A stretch of 64,000 nt of DNA from Glycocaulis profundi. GTDB taxonomy: Bacteria > Pseudomonadota > Alphaproteobacteria > Caulobacterales > Maricaulaceae. Every line of letters begins with the position of its first letter. The first letter of the stretch is position 1. Made by a program: the position numbers and the translations under genes. Positions 35,105 to 43,673 of this stretch are shown here, in pieces. The notes beneath the pieces were generated by a model, which saw only the letters and a list, made by a program, of their open reading frames with translations, was not told the DNA's origin and ran no database searches. Where the stretch lies: positions 47,461 through 111,460 of the forward strand of contig VJOU01000014.1 of NCBI GenBank assembly GCA_007050995.1. The letters are read 5' to 3'.

Positions 35105-35956
35105 CTAGTGGAGCTGGCAGATGTCGAGGACCTTCATGTCGGTGTAGTCGAGATTCTCGCCCGCCATGGCCCAGATGAAGGTGTAGTTGGAGGTGCCCGC
35201 GCCCATGTGGATCGACCAGGGCGGGGAGATCACGGCCTGCTTGTCGGCCATCACGATGTGGCGCGCCTTGTCCGGCTCGCCCATGAAGTGGAAGACCCGC
35301 TGGTCCGCCTCCAGCCCGAAGTAGAAATAGATCTCCGAACGGCGGTCATGCAGGTGGGGCGGCATGGTGTTCCACACGCTGCCCGTCTTCAGCTCGGTCA
35401 GGCCCAGCAGGAGCTGGGCGGACTTGCACACGCCGGGCACCACGTACTGGTAGATCGTGCGCTCGTTGGATTCCGCCAGCGAGCCGCGCTCGAGCGGGGT
35501 GGCCTTTTCGATGGAGATCTTCTGGGTGTCGAACCGGGCGTGGGCGGGGCAGCTGACCAGATAGAACTGGGCCGGGGCCGCGTCGTCCGCGCTCTCGAAC
35601 GCCACGTCCTTGCTCTCCATGGGGATGTAGAGACCGTCCTTGGGGCCGAGCTCGAAGCGCTCGCCGTCCACGATGATCGCGCCCGCGCCCGCGCCGACAT
35701 TGATCGCGCCCATCTCGCGGCGCTCCAGGAAGGGATGGCCCTTGGCCGATTCCGGCTCTGTCTGGGCGGGCAGGGCCAGCGACTGGCCCGCCTTGGGGCT
35801 GGCCCCGCCGATGATCATGCGTTCGGTGTGGGTGTAGTTCAGGACGATCTCGCCGGGCGCGAACATGTCGGGGACCAGATAGCGCTCGCGGAGCTGATCG
35901 TTGGAGACGTCCTCCATCATGTCCGGGTGGGTGGCCTGATAGGTTTTCTTGAACAT
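35105..35956 (-). CDS. kduI: 5-keto-4-deoxyuronate isomerase
   Basis: Isomerises 5-keto-4-deoxyuronate, the product from unsaturated uronates, to 2,5-diketo-3-deoxygluconate. It is 283 residues, full length. [21 protein letters not shown] near the start, [11 protein letters not shown], and the cupin metal site [16 protein letters not shown] are typical of Kdu[22 protein letters not shown] follows. GGAG precedes the ATG. It lies 25 bases after uxaC and 12 before kduD, giving a co-transcribed set for pectin-derived uronates. Confidence 0.97.
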   Translation of the reverse strand: MFKKTYQATHPDMMEDVSNDQLRERYLVPDMFAPGEIVLNYTHTERMIIGGASPKAGQSLALPAQTEPESAKGHPFLERREMGAINVGAGAGAIIVDGERFELGPKDGLYIPMESKDVAFESADDAAPAQFYLVSCPAHARFDTQKISIEKATPLERGSLAESNERTIYQYVVPGVCKSAQLLLGLTELKTGSVWNTMPPHLHDRRSEIYFYFGLEADQRVFHFMGEPDKARHIVMADKQAVISPPWSIHMGAGTSNYTFIWAMAGENLDYTDMKVLDICQLH

Positions 35957-35981
35957 CGGGGTGTCTCCGTAAGGTCTGAAG

Positions 35982-37430
35982 TCAGGCGCGCGCGGCGGCG
36001 CGCGGTTCGGGCTCGCGGTCCAGCCGGTAGGCTTTCTTCGCGAGGGTGTAGGACAGCTCGACGGCCAGCGCGTGCGCGTCCTCGACATCCATCCGGTGCT
36101 CGGCGACCAGCCGGGCGAGGAAGGCGCAGTCCACCCGGCGCGCCACGTCGTGGCGGGCGGGAATGGACAGGAAGGCGCGGGTGTCGTCGTTGAAGCCGAC
36201 GGTGTTGTAGAAGCCCGCCGTCTCGGTGGTCTGTTCGCGGAAGCGGCGCATGCCCTCCGGGCTGTCGTGGAACCACCAGGCCGGGCCGAGCTTCAGCGCC
36301 GGATAATGGCCCGCCAGCGGCGCGAGCTCGCGCGCATAGGCGGTCTCGTCCAGCGTGAACACGATGACGGTCAGGTCCGGCTCGTTGCCCACCGCGTTCA
36401 GCAGCGGGCGCAGGCCGCGGACATAGTCGGTGGGCATGGGGATGTCCGCGCCCTTGTCCCGGCCATGGCTGTCGAACAGGGGCCGGTTGTGGTTGCGGAA
36501 CGAGCCGGGATGGATCTGCAGCACCATGCCGTCCTCGAGGCTCATCTTCGCCATCTCGGTCAGCATCTGGGCGCGGAACAGCTCGGCGTCTTCCGCCGTG
36601 GCCTCGCCCTTGACCACGCGCGAGAACAGCCGCTCGGCCTCGGCAGGCGACAGGTCCGCGGTCGCGGCGGTGGGATGGCCGTGATCGGTGGAGGTCGCGC
36701 CCGCGCCCCTGAAATCGGCCCGGCGGCGGCGGTGGGCCTCCAGATAGCCGGTCCAGGCGTAGACGTCCTCGCCGGTGATCTCGCCGAACGCCTCGAGCGC
36801 GCCCGCGAAGGCCTCGTGCTCGCAGTCGGTGACCGGATCGGGGCGGTAGGCAGTGATGACGTTGCCGTCCCAGCCGCTCGACTGGATGGCGTAGTGGTGG
36901 TCGAGGGTGTCGGTCGGCCCCTCGGTGGTGGCCAGCGCCTCGATGTTGAAACGGTCGAACAGGGCGCGCGGGCGGAAGGCCTCGGTCTTCAGCGCCGCGT
37001 CCATCACGTCGTAATAATGGTCCGCCGTGCCCGCATCGAGGGCGACGTCCAGACCGAACACCTCCGCGAAGACGTGATTGAGCCAGATCGCCGAGGGCGT
37101 GCCCCGGAACAGGTGGAAATGAGACGCGAAGACCCGCCAGGCCGCCCGCGGATCGGCGGACGGCGCGCCCGACCGGCGCGGCACGCCCAGCGCGTCCAGA
37201 TCCACGCCCTGGCTGTAGAGCATGCGGAACAGGTAGTGGTCGGGCGCCAGCAGAAGGGCGGACGGGTTCTCGAACGCCGCGTTCTCGGAGAACCAGCGCG
37301 GATCGGTGTGGCCGTGCGGGCTGATGATCGGCAGCGCCTTCACGCCCGCGTACAGATCGCGCGCGATGGCCCGGGTCTCCCGGTCGGCGGGAAACAGCCT
37401 GTCCTCGTGCAGCGTCAGGGGCCTGGCCAT
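35982..37430 (-). CDS. uxaC: Uronate isomerase
   Basis: Isomerises D-galacturonate to tagaturonate and D-glucuronate to fructuronate. It is 482 residues. The metal site HGHTDP appears in [14 protein letters not shown], followed by [11 protein letters not shown], TWxN-like [27 protein letters not shown] and [14 protein letters not shown]. The start [14 protein letters not shown] has a strong GGGAGGA upstream; the frame reaches 37466 but lacks another supported start. Operator site B lies 46 bases upstream. Confidence 0.97.
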   Translation of the reverse strand: MARPLTLHEDRLFPADRETRAIARDLYAGVKALPIISPHGHTDPRWFSENAAFENPSALLLAPDHYLFRMLYSQGVDLDALGVPRRSGAPSADPRAAWRVFASHFHLFRGTPSAIWLNHVFAEVFGLDVALDAGTADHYYDVMDAALKTEAFRPRALFDRFNIEALATTEGPTDTLDHHYAIQSSGWDGNVITAYRPDPVTDCEHEAFAGALEAFGEITGEDVYAWTGYLEAHRRRRADFRGAGATSTDHGHPTAATADLSPAEAERLFSRVVKGEATAEDAELFRAQMLTEMAKMSLEDGMVLQIHPGSFRNHNRPLFDSHGRDKGADIPMPTDYVRGLRPLLNAVGNEPDLTVIVFTLDETAYARELAPLAGHYPALKLGPAWWFHDSPEGMRRFREQTTETAGFYNTVGFNDDTRAFLSIPARHDVARRVDCAFLARLVAEHRMDVEDAHALAVELSYTLAKKAYRLDREPEPRAAARA

Positions 37431-37475
37431 GATCGTCCTCCCGCGGCGCTGTGGCCGCGCCTTCAATGTCTGTTG

Positions 37476-37490
37476 TGGTAACCGGTGTCA
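37476..37490 (+). promoter_or_regulatory. LacI-type operator, site B (uxaC promoter)
   Basis: TGGTAACCGGTGTCA, identical to site A and to the reverse complement of site C. It lies 46 bases upstream of the uxaC ATG. On the minus strand the site is preceded by TTGAAA and itself contains TTGACA, both possible -35 elements, so a bound repressor would block the uxaC-kduI-kduD promoter. Confidence 0.75.
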
Positions 37491-37588
37491 ATGCGCATTT
37501 CAAGAGGCGCCCGCGCGAAGATCCCGGCGGGCGCTTGGACCAGTCTAGGGGCGGGGGACGGCTGCCGCCACCACGGGCGAGGTGGAAA

Positions 37589-38653
37589 TCAGCGCGGCAG
37601 GGGGCCGGAGGAGGCGCGCTCGACCAGGCTGGGCCGGACGGCGGGGATGGCGGCCACCGCGTCCTTGTCGCCGCGCGCCACGGCGATGAGCTTGTCGGCG
37701 GCCAGACGGTACATGTCCCGGATCGGCAGGCGGACCGATGAGAGCTGAGGCCAGAGCCGTTCGGCCATGGGGCTGTCGTCAAAGCCCACGATGGACAGAT
37801 CGCCCGGCACGGACAGACCGGCCTCGCGCGCGGCGGTGTAGGCGCCGATGGCCATCTCGTCATTGAGCGCGAAGATCGCGGTGGGCCTCGGGCTCAGCGC
37901 CAGCAGGCGGCGCGCGCACTCGACCCCGGAATCGTAGGTGTAGGCGCCCTCGGCCACGTAATCGGGATCGAGCCGCGCGCCCGCCTCGCCCAGCCCCGCC
38001 TCGAAGCCCTGTCGCCGCTCATGGGCGGAGCGGAAGGTGCGCGGGCCGGAGATCAGCGCGACCCGCTCATGGCCCAGCGAAGTCAGATGCCGGGCGGCTT
38101 CGGCCGCGCCCAGGCTGTCATGGGTCACGATCATGCGCTCAGGCTCGTCCAGCTGAACCGACGCCACGCGCACATAGGGGCATTCGTACTCGCGCAGGAT
38201 GTCGATGACGGTCTCGTCCTCGGACACCGAGGGGGTGAGGATCACGCCGAACAGTTTGAGCTGCTCGACGAAGTTCTGGACCTGATCGAGCAGGTCGGGA
38301 TCGGCGCGGTGGCAGGGGTGGACCACCAGCTCCAGCCCCGCCGCGCGCGTCGCGCTGAGAATGCCCTGCTGGGACTGGACGACGTATTGGGGGTTGGGCT
38401 GGTTGTAGATCAGCCCCACCAGGAAGGACCGGCGCAGGGCCAGCCCCCGGGCCGTGGGGTCGGGGCGGTAGCCCAGCTCCTTGATGATGGCGTTGATCGC
38501 GTCGCGGGTCTCCACCTTCACGAAAGGGGACTGGTTGATCACGCGCGACACGGTCTTCTTCGACACCCCCGCCATGCGGGCGATGTCGTTGATGGTCGCG
38601 CGGCGCCGACCGCCATTGGCCGCTCTGCGCTCCGATCCTCCGCTTTCCGACAT
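37589..38653 (-). CDS. LacI-family transcriptional regulator of the uronate locus
   Basis: A 354-residue LacI/GalR regulator. The helix-turn-helix RRATINDIARMAGVSKKTVSRVINQ is followed by LGYRPDPTARGLALRRS, the hinge that reads the central CG step of the operator. A periplasmic-binding-protein-like sensor domain follows (LVGLIYNQPNPQYV, IFALNDEMAIGAYTAAREAG, IVGFDDSPMAERLWPQLSSVR). ATG at 38653 has GGGGG upstream; an ATG at 38680 lacks one. It is flanked by operator sites B and C and by uronate genes on both sides. It most likely represses them until a pathway intermediate, perhaps KDG or a uronate, binds. Confidence 0.94.
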   Translation of the reverse strand: MSESGGSERRAANGGRRRATINDIARMAGVSKKTVSRVINQSPFVKVETRDAINAIIKELGYRPDPTARGLALRRSFLVGLIYNQPNPQYVVQSQQGILSATRAAGLELVVHPCHRADPDLLDQVQNFVEQLKLFGVILTPSVSEDETVIDILREYECPYVRVASVQLDEPERMIVTHDSLGAAEAARHLTSLGHERVALISGPRTFRSAHERRQGFEAGLGEAGARLDPDYVAEGAYTYDSGVECARRLLALSPRPTAIFALNDEMAIGAYTAAREAGLSVPGDLSIVGFDDSPMAERLWPQLSSVRLPIRDMYRLAADKLIAVARGDKDAVAAIPAVRPSLVERASSGPLPR

Positions 38654-38766
38654 GCGCACAACCCCCGTTGTTCCTGTCATGCGACGTCATAACTGCACGG
38701 GATCGGCTTTCCGCCAAGCCCGGCAAGCGCCTATGCTCGGCGGCGGGCCGGGCCCGGACAGCGGCC

Positions 38767-38796
38767 TTGACGGCTATTGACACCGGTTACCATAAT
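38767..38796 (+). promoter_or_regulatory. Promoter of the uxaA operon
   Basis: TTGACG (38767-38772) and CATAAT (38791-38796) are separated by 18 bases. The operator at 38778-38792 fills the spacer and touches the -10, so repressor binding would block RNA polymerase. The uxaA start lies 30 bases after the -10. Confidence 0.65.
38778..38792 (-). promoter_or_regulatory. LacI-type operator, site C (lacI-uxaA intergenic)
   Basis: Reads TGACACCGGTTACCA on the plus strand, the exact reverse complement of sites A and B. It lies 34 bases before the uxaA start and 125 bases from the divergent lacI start, so it may control both. Confidence 0.75.
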
Positions 38797-38825
38797 CCGC
38801 GCCAGCCAGAACGGACAGCCCTGAC

Positions 38826-40325
38826 GTGACCCATCCCCGCCCTCCCGCGAGCCCCGCCGCGCTCGTCGTCCATCCCGACGACGACGTCGCCATCGCGCTC
38901 GCCCCCGTAGCTAAGGGCGAAGCGGCGGCCGGGGTCGTCGCGAACGCGGACATCCCGAAGGGCCACAAGATCGCGCTGAGGGCTCTGTCCAGGGGCGAGG
39001 CCGTGCGCCGCTATGGCTGGCCGGTCGGGCTGGCGGCCGCGGACATCGCGCCCGGCGATCACGTCCATTCGCACAATCTGAAGACCGCGCTGGAGGGCGA
39101 GGAGGACTACGCCTTCACGCCCGCCACGGCGCCCGCGCCCGGCCATGCGCCGCTCGACGCGGTGTTCGGCGGCTATCGCCGGGCGGATGGCCGGGCCGGC
39201 ACGCGCAACGAGATCTGGGTGATCGCTACGGTCGGCTGCGTGGCGCGCACCGCCCAGCGCATCGCCGAGGCTGCCGCGCGCCGGTTCGAGGGGCGGGTGG
39301 ACGGGGTGGTCGCGCTGACCCACCCCTTCGGCTGCTCCCAGCTGGGCGACGATCTGGTCCACACGAGGAAGATTCTCGCCGCGCTGGCGGGCCATCCCAA
39401 TGCGGGCGGGGTGCTGATCGTGGGGCTGGGGTGCGAATCCAATCAGATCGGCCCGCTGCTGGAAGCCGCGCCCGATCTCGATCCCGCGCGCCTGAAGGCG
39501 TTTTCCGCCCAGGCCGCCGAAGACGAGATCGAAGCGGGGCTGGAGGCGGTCGAGGCGCTGGTCGCGATCGCCGAGACCGACCGGCGGGAGCCCTGCCCGG
39601 TCTCCGACCTCGTGGTCGGGATGAAATGCGGCGGCTCGGACGGGTTCAGCGGACTGTCCGCCAACCCTCTGACGGGCCGGATCACCGACATCGTCACCGG
39701 GGCGGGCGGGCGCGCCATCATCACCGAGATTCCTGAGATTTTCGGCGCCGAGCACACCCTGCTCGCCCGCGCCGACACCGAAGCCGTGTTCGGCAAGGCC
39801 GTGGACGTCATCAACGGCTTCAAGCGCTATTTCCTCGATCATGGCCAGCCGGTTTACGAGAACCCGTCCCCGGGCAACAAGGACGGCGGGATCACCACGC
39901 TGGAGGAGAAATCCATGGGCGCGGTCCAGAAGGCGGGCGGCGCGCGCCTGATGGACGTGATCGGTTACGGGGAGCGCGCGACCGCGCCGGGCCTGACCCT
40001 GCTCGAAGCGCCGGGGAACGACGCGGTGTCGTCGACCGCCCTGACCGCGGCGGGCGCGACCGTGATCGTATTCACCACGGGCCGGGGCACGCCGCTGGGC
40101 TTTCCCGCCCCGACCCTGAAGATCGCCTCCGGCTCCGCGCTGGCCGAACGCAAGCCCCACTGGATCGATTTCGACGCCGGCCCGGTGCTGGCGGGTGAGC
40201 CGATGCCCGCAGCGGCGGAGCGTCTGTTCGAGCTGATCCTGCGCACGGCGTCGGGCGAGAAGACGCGCAACGAGATCAACGGCGAGCGCGAGATCGCCAT
40301 CTGGAAAAGCGGAGTGACACTGTGA
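38826..40325 (+). CDS. uxaA: Altronate dehydratase
   Basis: Dehydrates D-altronate to 2-keto-3-deoxygluconate. It is 499 residues: an N-terminal SAF-like domain (IPKGHKIALRALSRGEAVRRYG, IAPGDHVHSHNLKT), then the large dehydratase domain with GYRRADGRAGTRNEI, THPFGCSQLGDDL, LGCESNQ, GMKCGGSDGFSGLSANP and the late FTTGRGTPLGFPAPTLKI. Conserved cysteines for metal are present. The start is GTG at 38826, the only well-placed one before the SAF domain. Its stop overlaps the GTG of the next gene. Confidence 0.95.
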   Translation: MTHPRPPASPAALVVHPDDDVAIALAPVAKGEAAAGVVANADIPKGHKIALRALSRGEAVRRYGWPVGLAAADIAPGDHVHSHNLKTALEGEEDYAFTPATAPAPGHAPLDAVFGGYRRADGRAGTRNEIWVIATVGCVARTAQRIAEAAARRFEGRVDGVVALTHPFGCSQLGDDLVHTRKILAALAGHPNAGGVLIVGLGCESNQIGPLLEAAPDLDPARLKAFSAQAAEDEIEAGLEAVEALVAIAETDRREPCPVSDLVVGMKCGGSDGFSGLSANPLTGRITDIVTGAGGRAIITEIPEIFGAEHTLLARADTEAVFGKAVDVINGFKRYFLDHGQPVYENPSPGNKDGGITTLEEKSMGAVQKAGGARLMDVIGYGERATAPGLTLLEAPGNDAVSSTALTAAGATVIVFTTGRGTPLGFPAPTLKIASGSALAERKPHWIDFDAGPVLAGEPMPAAAERLFELILRTASGEKTRNEINGEREIAIWKSGVTL

Positions 40326-41797
40326 CCGGACGCCTGAGCGACGCTTCGCTGGACCGCATCCCTCCCGGCGTGGCCCGTCCCGGCTATGACCGGGCCGCGA
40401 TCCGCACCGGCATCGTCCATCTGGGCCCCGGCGCGTTTCACCGCGCCCATCAGGCCGCCTATGCCGATGCCCTGCTGGAGACCGATCCGCGCTGGGGCAT
40501 CTGCGCGGTCTCGCTCAGGAGCCCGGATGCGGCGGACGCCCTGAACCCGCAGAACGGGCTCTACACCCTCGCCCGGCTGGATGCTCAGACCGACTTCCAG
40601 ATCATCGGCTCGATCCGCGAGGTGCTGGTGGCCCCGCGCGAGCCCGAAGCCGTGCTCGACCGCCTCGCCGCCCCGGACACCCGTCTGGTCACCCTGACGG
40701 TGACCGAGAAGGGCTATTGTCTGGATGCGGACGACCGTCTGGACGAGACCCATCCCGACATCGTCCACGATATCGAAAACCCCCGCCGTCCGAAAAGCGC
40801 CATCGGCCACCTGGTCGAGGGCCTGCGGCGGCGTCGCGAGGCGGGGCTGCAGCCTTTCACCGTGCTGTGCTGCGACAATCTCTCCGACAACGGAATCAAG
40901 CTCGCCGCCGCGACCGCGGCGCTGGCGCGCAGGACCGACCCGGCGCTGGCCGATCACATCGAATCCGGCGTCGCCTTCCCCCGCTCGATGGTGGACTCCA
41001 TCACCCCGGCCACCGACGACGCCCTGCGCGCGCGGGTCAGGGAGGCGCTGGGGCTTGAGGACGCCTGGCCGATCCAGCGCGAGGCGTTCACGAGCTGGGT
41101 GATCGAGGACGTGCCGGGCGCGGACCTGCCCGATTTCGCCTCGGTGGGCGCGACCCTGACCCGTGACGTGGCCGGGCACGCCGCCGCCAAGCTGCGCCTG
41201 CTCAACGGCCCTCATTCCGCGCTCGCCTATCTGGGGCTGGCCGCGGGCCACGAGACCGTGGCCGAGGCGATGGCCGATCCCATGCTGGCGGGGTTCGTCG
41301 AAGACCTGATGACCGCCGAGATCCGGCCCTCGGTCATGGCGCCCGACGGGCTGGATCTGGACGCCTACATCGCGGCGGTGATCAAGCGTTTCCGCAATCC
41401 GGCCATCGCCCACCAGCTCGCGCAGATCGCCTGGGACGGCTCACAGAAGCTCCCAATCCGGCTGCTCGACACCGCGCGGGACAACCTCAAAGCGGACCGT
41501 CCGGTGGAGGGCATCGCCGCGGCGGTGGCTGCGTGGATGCGCTTCATCCGCAGGCGGAGCCGGGACGGGATCGCCATCACCGACCCCCATGCGGAGCGGC
41601 TGGCGGCTGTCGGGCGGGCCTGCGAGGACAGGGCAAACGCGGATGTGGCGCGCTTCGTGACGGAGGCGGGGGTCGTCCCTGCGGCGCTGGCGTCTGACGC
41701 GCGATTCATCGCGGCGCTGGAACGCGGCTACGCCACGGTGCAGGCTGTCGAGGACGGACGGGCGGACGTGGACAGCCTGCGCGCGGGCGCGGCGTGA
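40322..41797 (+). CDS. Mannitol-dehydrogenase-family hexuronate reductase (UxuB/UxaB-like)
   Basis: A 491-residue polyol dehydrogenase. GIVHLGPGAFHRAHQAAYADALL is the NAD-binding start, VTEKGYCLD and LCCDNLSDNG follow, and FPRSMVDSITPATDD with the catalytic region AAKLRLLNGPHSALAYLG completes the family pattern. By sequence it looks like fructuronate reductase or mannitol dehydrogenase. By position with uxaA and without uxuA it should reduce tagaturonate to altronate. Both activities occur in this superfamily. GTG start at 40322 overlaps the uxaA stop, so the two are translationally coupled. Confidence 0.9.
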   Translation: MTGRLSDASLDRIPPGVARPGYDRAAIRTGIVHLGPGAFHRAHQAAYADALLETDPRWGICAVSLRSPDAADALNPQNGLYTLARLDAQTDFQIIGSIREVLVAPREPEAVLDRLAAPDTRLVTLTVTEKGYCLDADDRLDETHPDIVHDIENPRRPKSAIGHLVEGLRRRREAGLQPFTVLCCDNLSDNGIKLAAATAALARRTDPALADHIESGVAFPRSMVDSITPATDDALRARVREALGLEDAWPIQREAFTSWVIEDVPGADLPDFASVGATLTRDVAGHAAAKLRLLNGPHSALAYLGLAAGHETVAEAMADPMLAGFVEDLMTAEIRPSVMAPDGLDLDAYIAAVIKRFRNPAIAHQLAQIAWDGSQKLPIRLLDTARDNLKADRPVEGIAAAVAAWMRFIRRRSRDGIAITDPHAERLAAVGRACEDRANADVARFVTEAGVVPAALASDARFIAALERGYATVQAVEDGRADVDSLRAGAA

Positions 41798-41825
41798 GAC
41801 GATGAACAGGAGGGGGGAGCCGGAC

Positions 41826-42842
41826 ATGGTCGGCATGGTCGCGTGTTTCGGAGAGATGCTGATGCGGCTGAGCGCGCCGGGGCGGGAGCCGCTGCTGCGC
41901 TCGGGCCGTCTCGACGCCTGGTTCGGCGGCGCCGAGGCGAACGTCGCCGTCGGGCTCGCCGCGCTGGGCCATGAGGCGCGGGTGGTCACCATCCTGCCCG
42001 AGAATCCCATCGGCCGGGCCTGCGCCGCCGAGCTGCGCCGTCACGGGGTGGACACCGGCGGTCTGAGCTTCCGCGAGGGGCGGATGGGGCTTTATTTCCA
42101 TGCGCCCGGCGCGATGCGCCGCCCCGCCGAGATCACATACGACCGCGCGGGCTCGGCCTTCGCCGGCGCCCCCGCCGGGGCCATCGACTGGGAGACGGCG
42201 CTGGAGGGGTGCGGGTGGCTGCACCTGTCGGGCATCACGCCTGCCCTGGGGCAGGCGGGCGCGGACATGACCCTGGCCGCGGCGAAAGCGGCGCGGGCGA
42301 AGGGGCTGGAGGTCAGCTTCGACTTCAATGTCCGGCCGCGCCTGTGGGCGGCCTGGGGCGGCGATCCCGATCCGGTGCTGAAGGCGCTGGCGGCGGAAGC
42401 CACGCTGCTGTTCGCCAGCGCGGGCGATCTGGCGCGCATCTGCGAGTTCGACGCCGGAGGCGCCCGCGGCCCCGCCGCGCTGGAGATCGCCGCCGAAGCC
42501 GCCTTCAAGGCCTTTCCGCGCCTGACCCGCATCGCCTCGACCTTCCGCGCGGCGGACAGCGTGGACGACCAGTCGCTCTCCGCCCTGCTGGCCGAGCGCG
42601 AGGCGACCTTCGAGGCGGGGCCGGAGCGCATGACCGGCATCATCGAGCGGATCGGCGGCGGGGACGGGTTCGCCGCGGGCCTGATCCACGGCCTGCTGAG
42701 CGGCCATGACGGGCAGGACGCGGTGGAGACCGCCCTGGCCTGCATGGTGCTCAAGCACGCCATTCCGGGCGATTTCTGCACCGTCACGCCCGCCGAGATC
42801 GCCCATTTCCGGTCCGGCTCGCCCAGCGACGTGCTGCGCTAG
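41826..42842 (+). CDS. kdgK: 2-keto-3-deoxygluconate kinase
   Basis: Phosphorylates KDG to KDPG, the point where the KduI/KduD and UxaC/UxaA routes join. A 338-residue PfkB-family sugar kinase: ACFGEMLMRLS and AWFGGAEANVAVGLAALGHEA at the N-terminus, SFDFNVRPRLW in the middle, and the catalytic loop GGGDGFAAGLIHGLL with the base Asp. The start at 41826 is favoured over ATG 41802 because AGGAGGGGGGAG lies between them at the right distance. It closes the uxaA operon and overlaps the convergent DUF1028 gene by 4 bases. Confidence 0.93.
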   Translation: MVGMVACFGEMLMRLSAPGREPLLRSGRLDAWFGGAEANVAVGLAALGHEARVVTILPENPIGRACAAELRRHGVDTGGLSFREGRMGLYFHAPGAMRRPAEITYDRAGSAFAGAPAGAIDWETALEGCGWLHLSGITPALGQAGADMTLAAAKAARAKGLEVSFDFNVRPRLWAAWGGDPDPVLKALAAEATLLFASAGDLARICEFDAGGARGPAALEIAAEAAFKAFPRLTRIASTFRAADSVDDQSLSALLAEREATFEAGPERMTGIIERIGGGDGFAAGLIHGLLSGHDGQDAVETALACMVLKHAIPGDFCTVTPAEIAHFRSGSPSDVLR

Positions 42843-43513
42843 GTCTGATGCTCCTTTTCCGACCCGCCCGGTTCGGCGCGGGTCGGCATGGCGCGGATTT
42901 CAGGCAGGACCTCTTTCGCGAACACCGTGTGCAGGCGGCGCAGCTCCTTGACCGGGTTCCTGTGATGGTCCGCGCGGATGTCCCAGATGGGATATTCCTC
43001 CGTGTCCATGATGAAGATGGTCGCCGAGATCTCCCCCTCCCGGTCGCCACCCGCCGCGATGGCGGCCTCCAGCGTCTCGATGAAGCGCAGGTCCAGGCTC
43101 GCGTCCGGGTTTTTCATGAAGGCGGCGACCATGGCGTCCAGCACCTGCGGCCCCGCCAGCCGGTTGCCCTGCACCGAGTAGCCCGCCCGCTCGATGGAGC
43201 CGGACCAGTCCAGACATTCGTCCCCTGTCCAGACCGCCGTGTCGGCATTGCCGTCCAGCACCGCCACCTGCCGGGCCTGCGCGCGGGGATCGGACGCGAT
43301 CAGGCGATCCAGCGTCTCGCGGGCGGAGTATCCCTGTTCGAGAAAGCGCATCCCGTCGATGCCCAGATAGGGGTTCAGCCGCGCCTGGGTGGCGATGGCG
43401 CCCGCGTTGGGCGCGGCATGGGTGAGCAGCTTGCCCACCGCGGGCACGGCGGTGGTGGCGGCCACGCCGAACTGGTTGGTGCGCGGACAGCGCGCGACGA
43501 TGGAGCAGGTCAT
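42839..43513 (-). CDS. DUF1028 family protein (putative Ntn-type hydrolase)
   Basis: A 224-residue member of the DUF1028 family, recognised from the start TCSIVARCPRTNQFGVAATTAVPAVG, QARLNPYLGIDGMRFLEQG and YSVQGNRLAGPQVLDAM. The family is thought to have an N-terminal nucleophile hydrolase fold, with activity not established. GGGAGG precedes the ATG at 43513. The following region, GEISATIFIMDTEEYPIWDIRADHH, is conserved in longer members. It converges on kdgK and diverges from the PEP-carboxylase homologue. Confidence 0.85.
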   Translation of the reverse strand: MTCSIVARCPRTNQFGVAATTAVPAVGKLLTHAAPNAGAIATQARLNPYLGIDGMRFLEQGYSARETLDRLIASDPRAQARQVAVLDGNADTAVWTGDECLDWSGSIERAGYSVQGNRLAGPQVLDAMVAAFMKNPDASLDLRFIETLEAAIAAGGDREGEISATIFIMDTEEYPIWDIRADHHRNPVKELRRLHTVFAKEVLPEIRAMPTRAEPGGSEKEHQT

Positions 43514-43673
43514 GGACGGCCCTCCCTTCACCGGATCGGAAGCCCCGCTCCGCCCGTTGAGTTCCCTCGCCCTCTCTTCGGGCATTTATTCGCCGCGGGG
43601 GCTCGGCGGAGCGTGCTGCGCCCGCTAAGCTGCCGCCTCGCCTGTTCTTTCACGCCTTTCCCGGACCTGTTCC

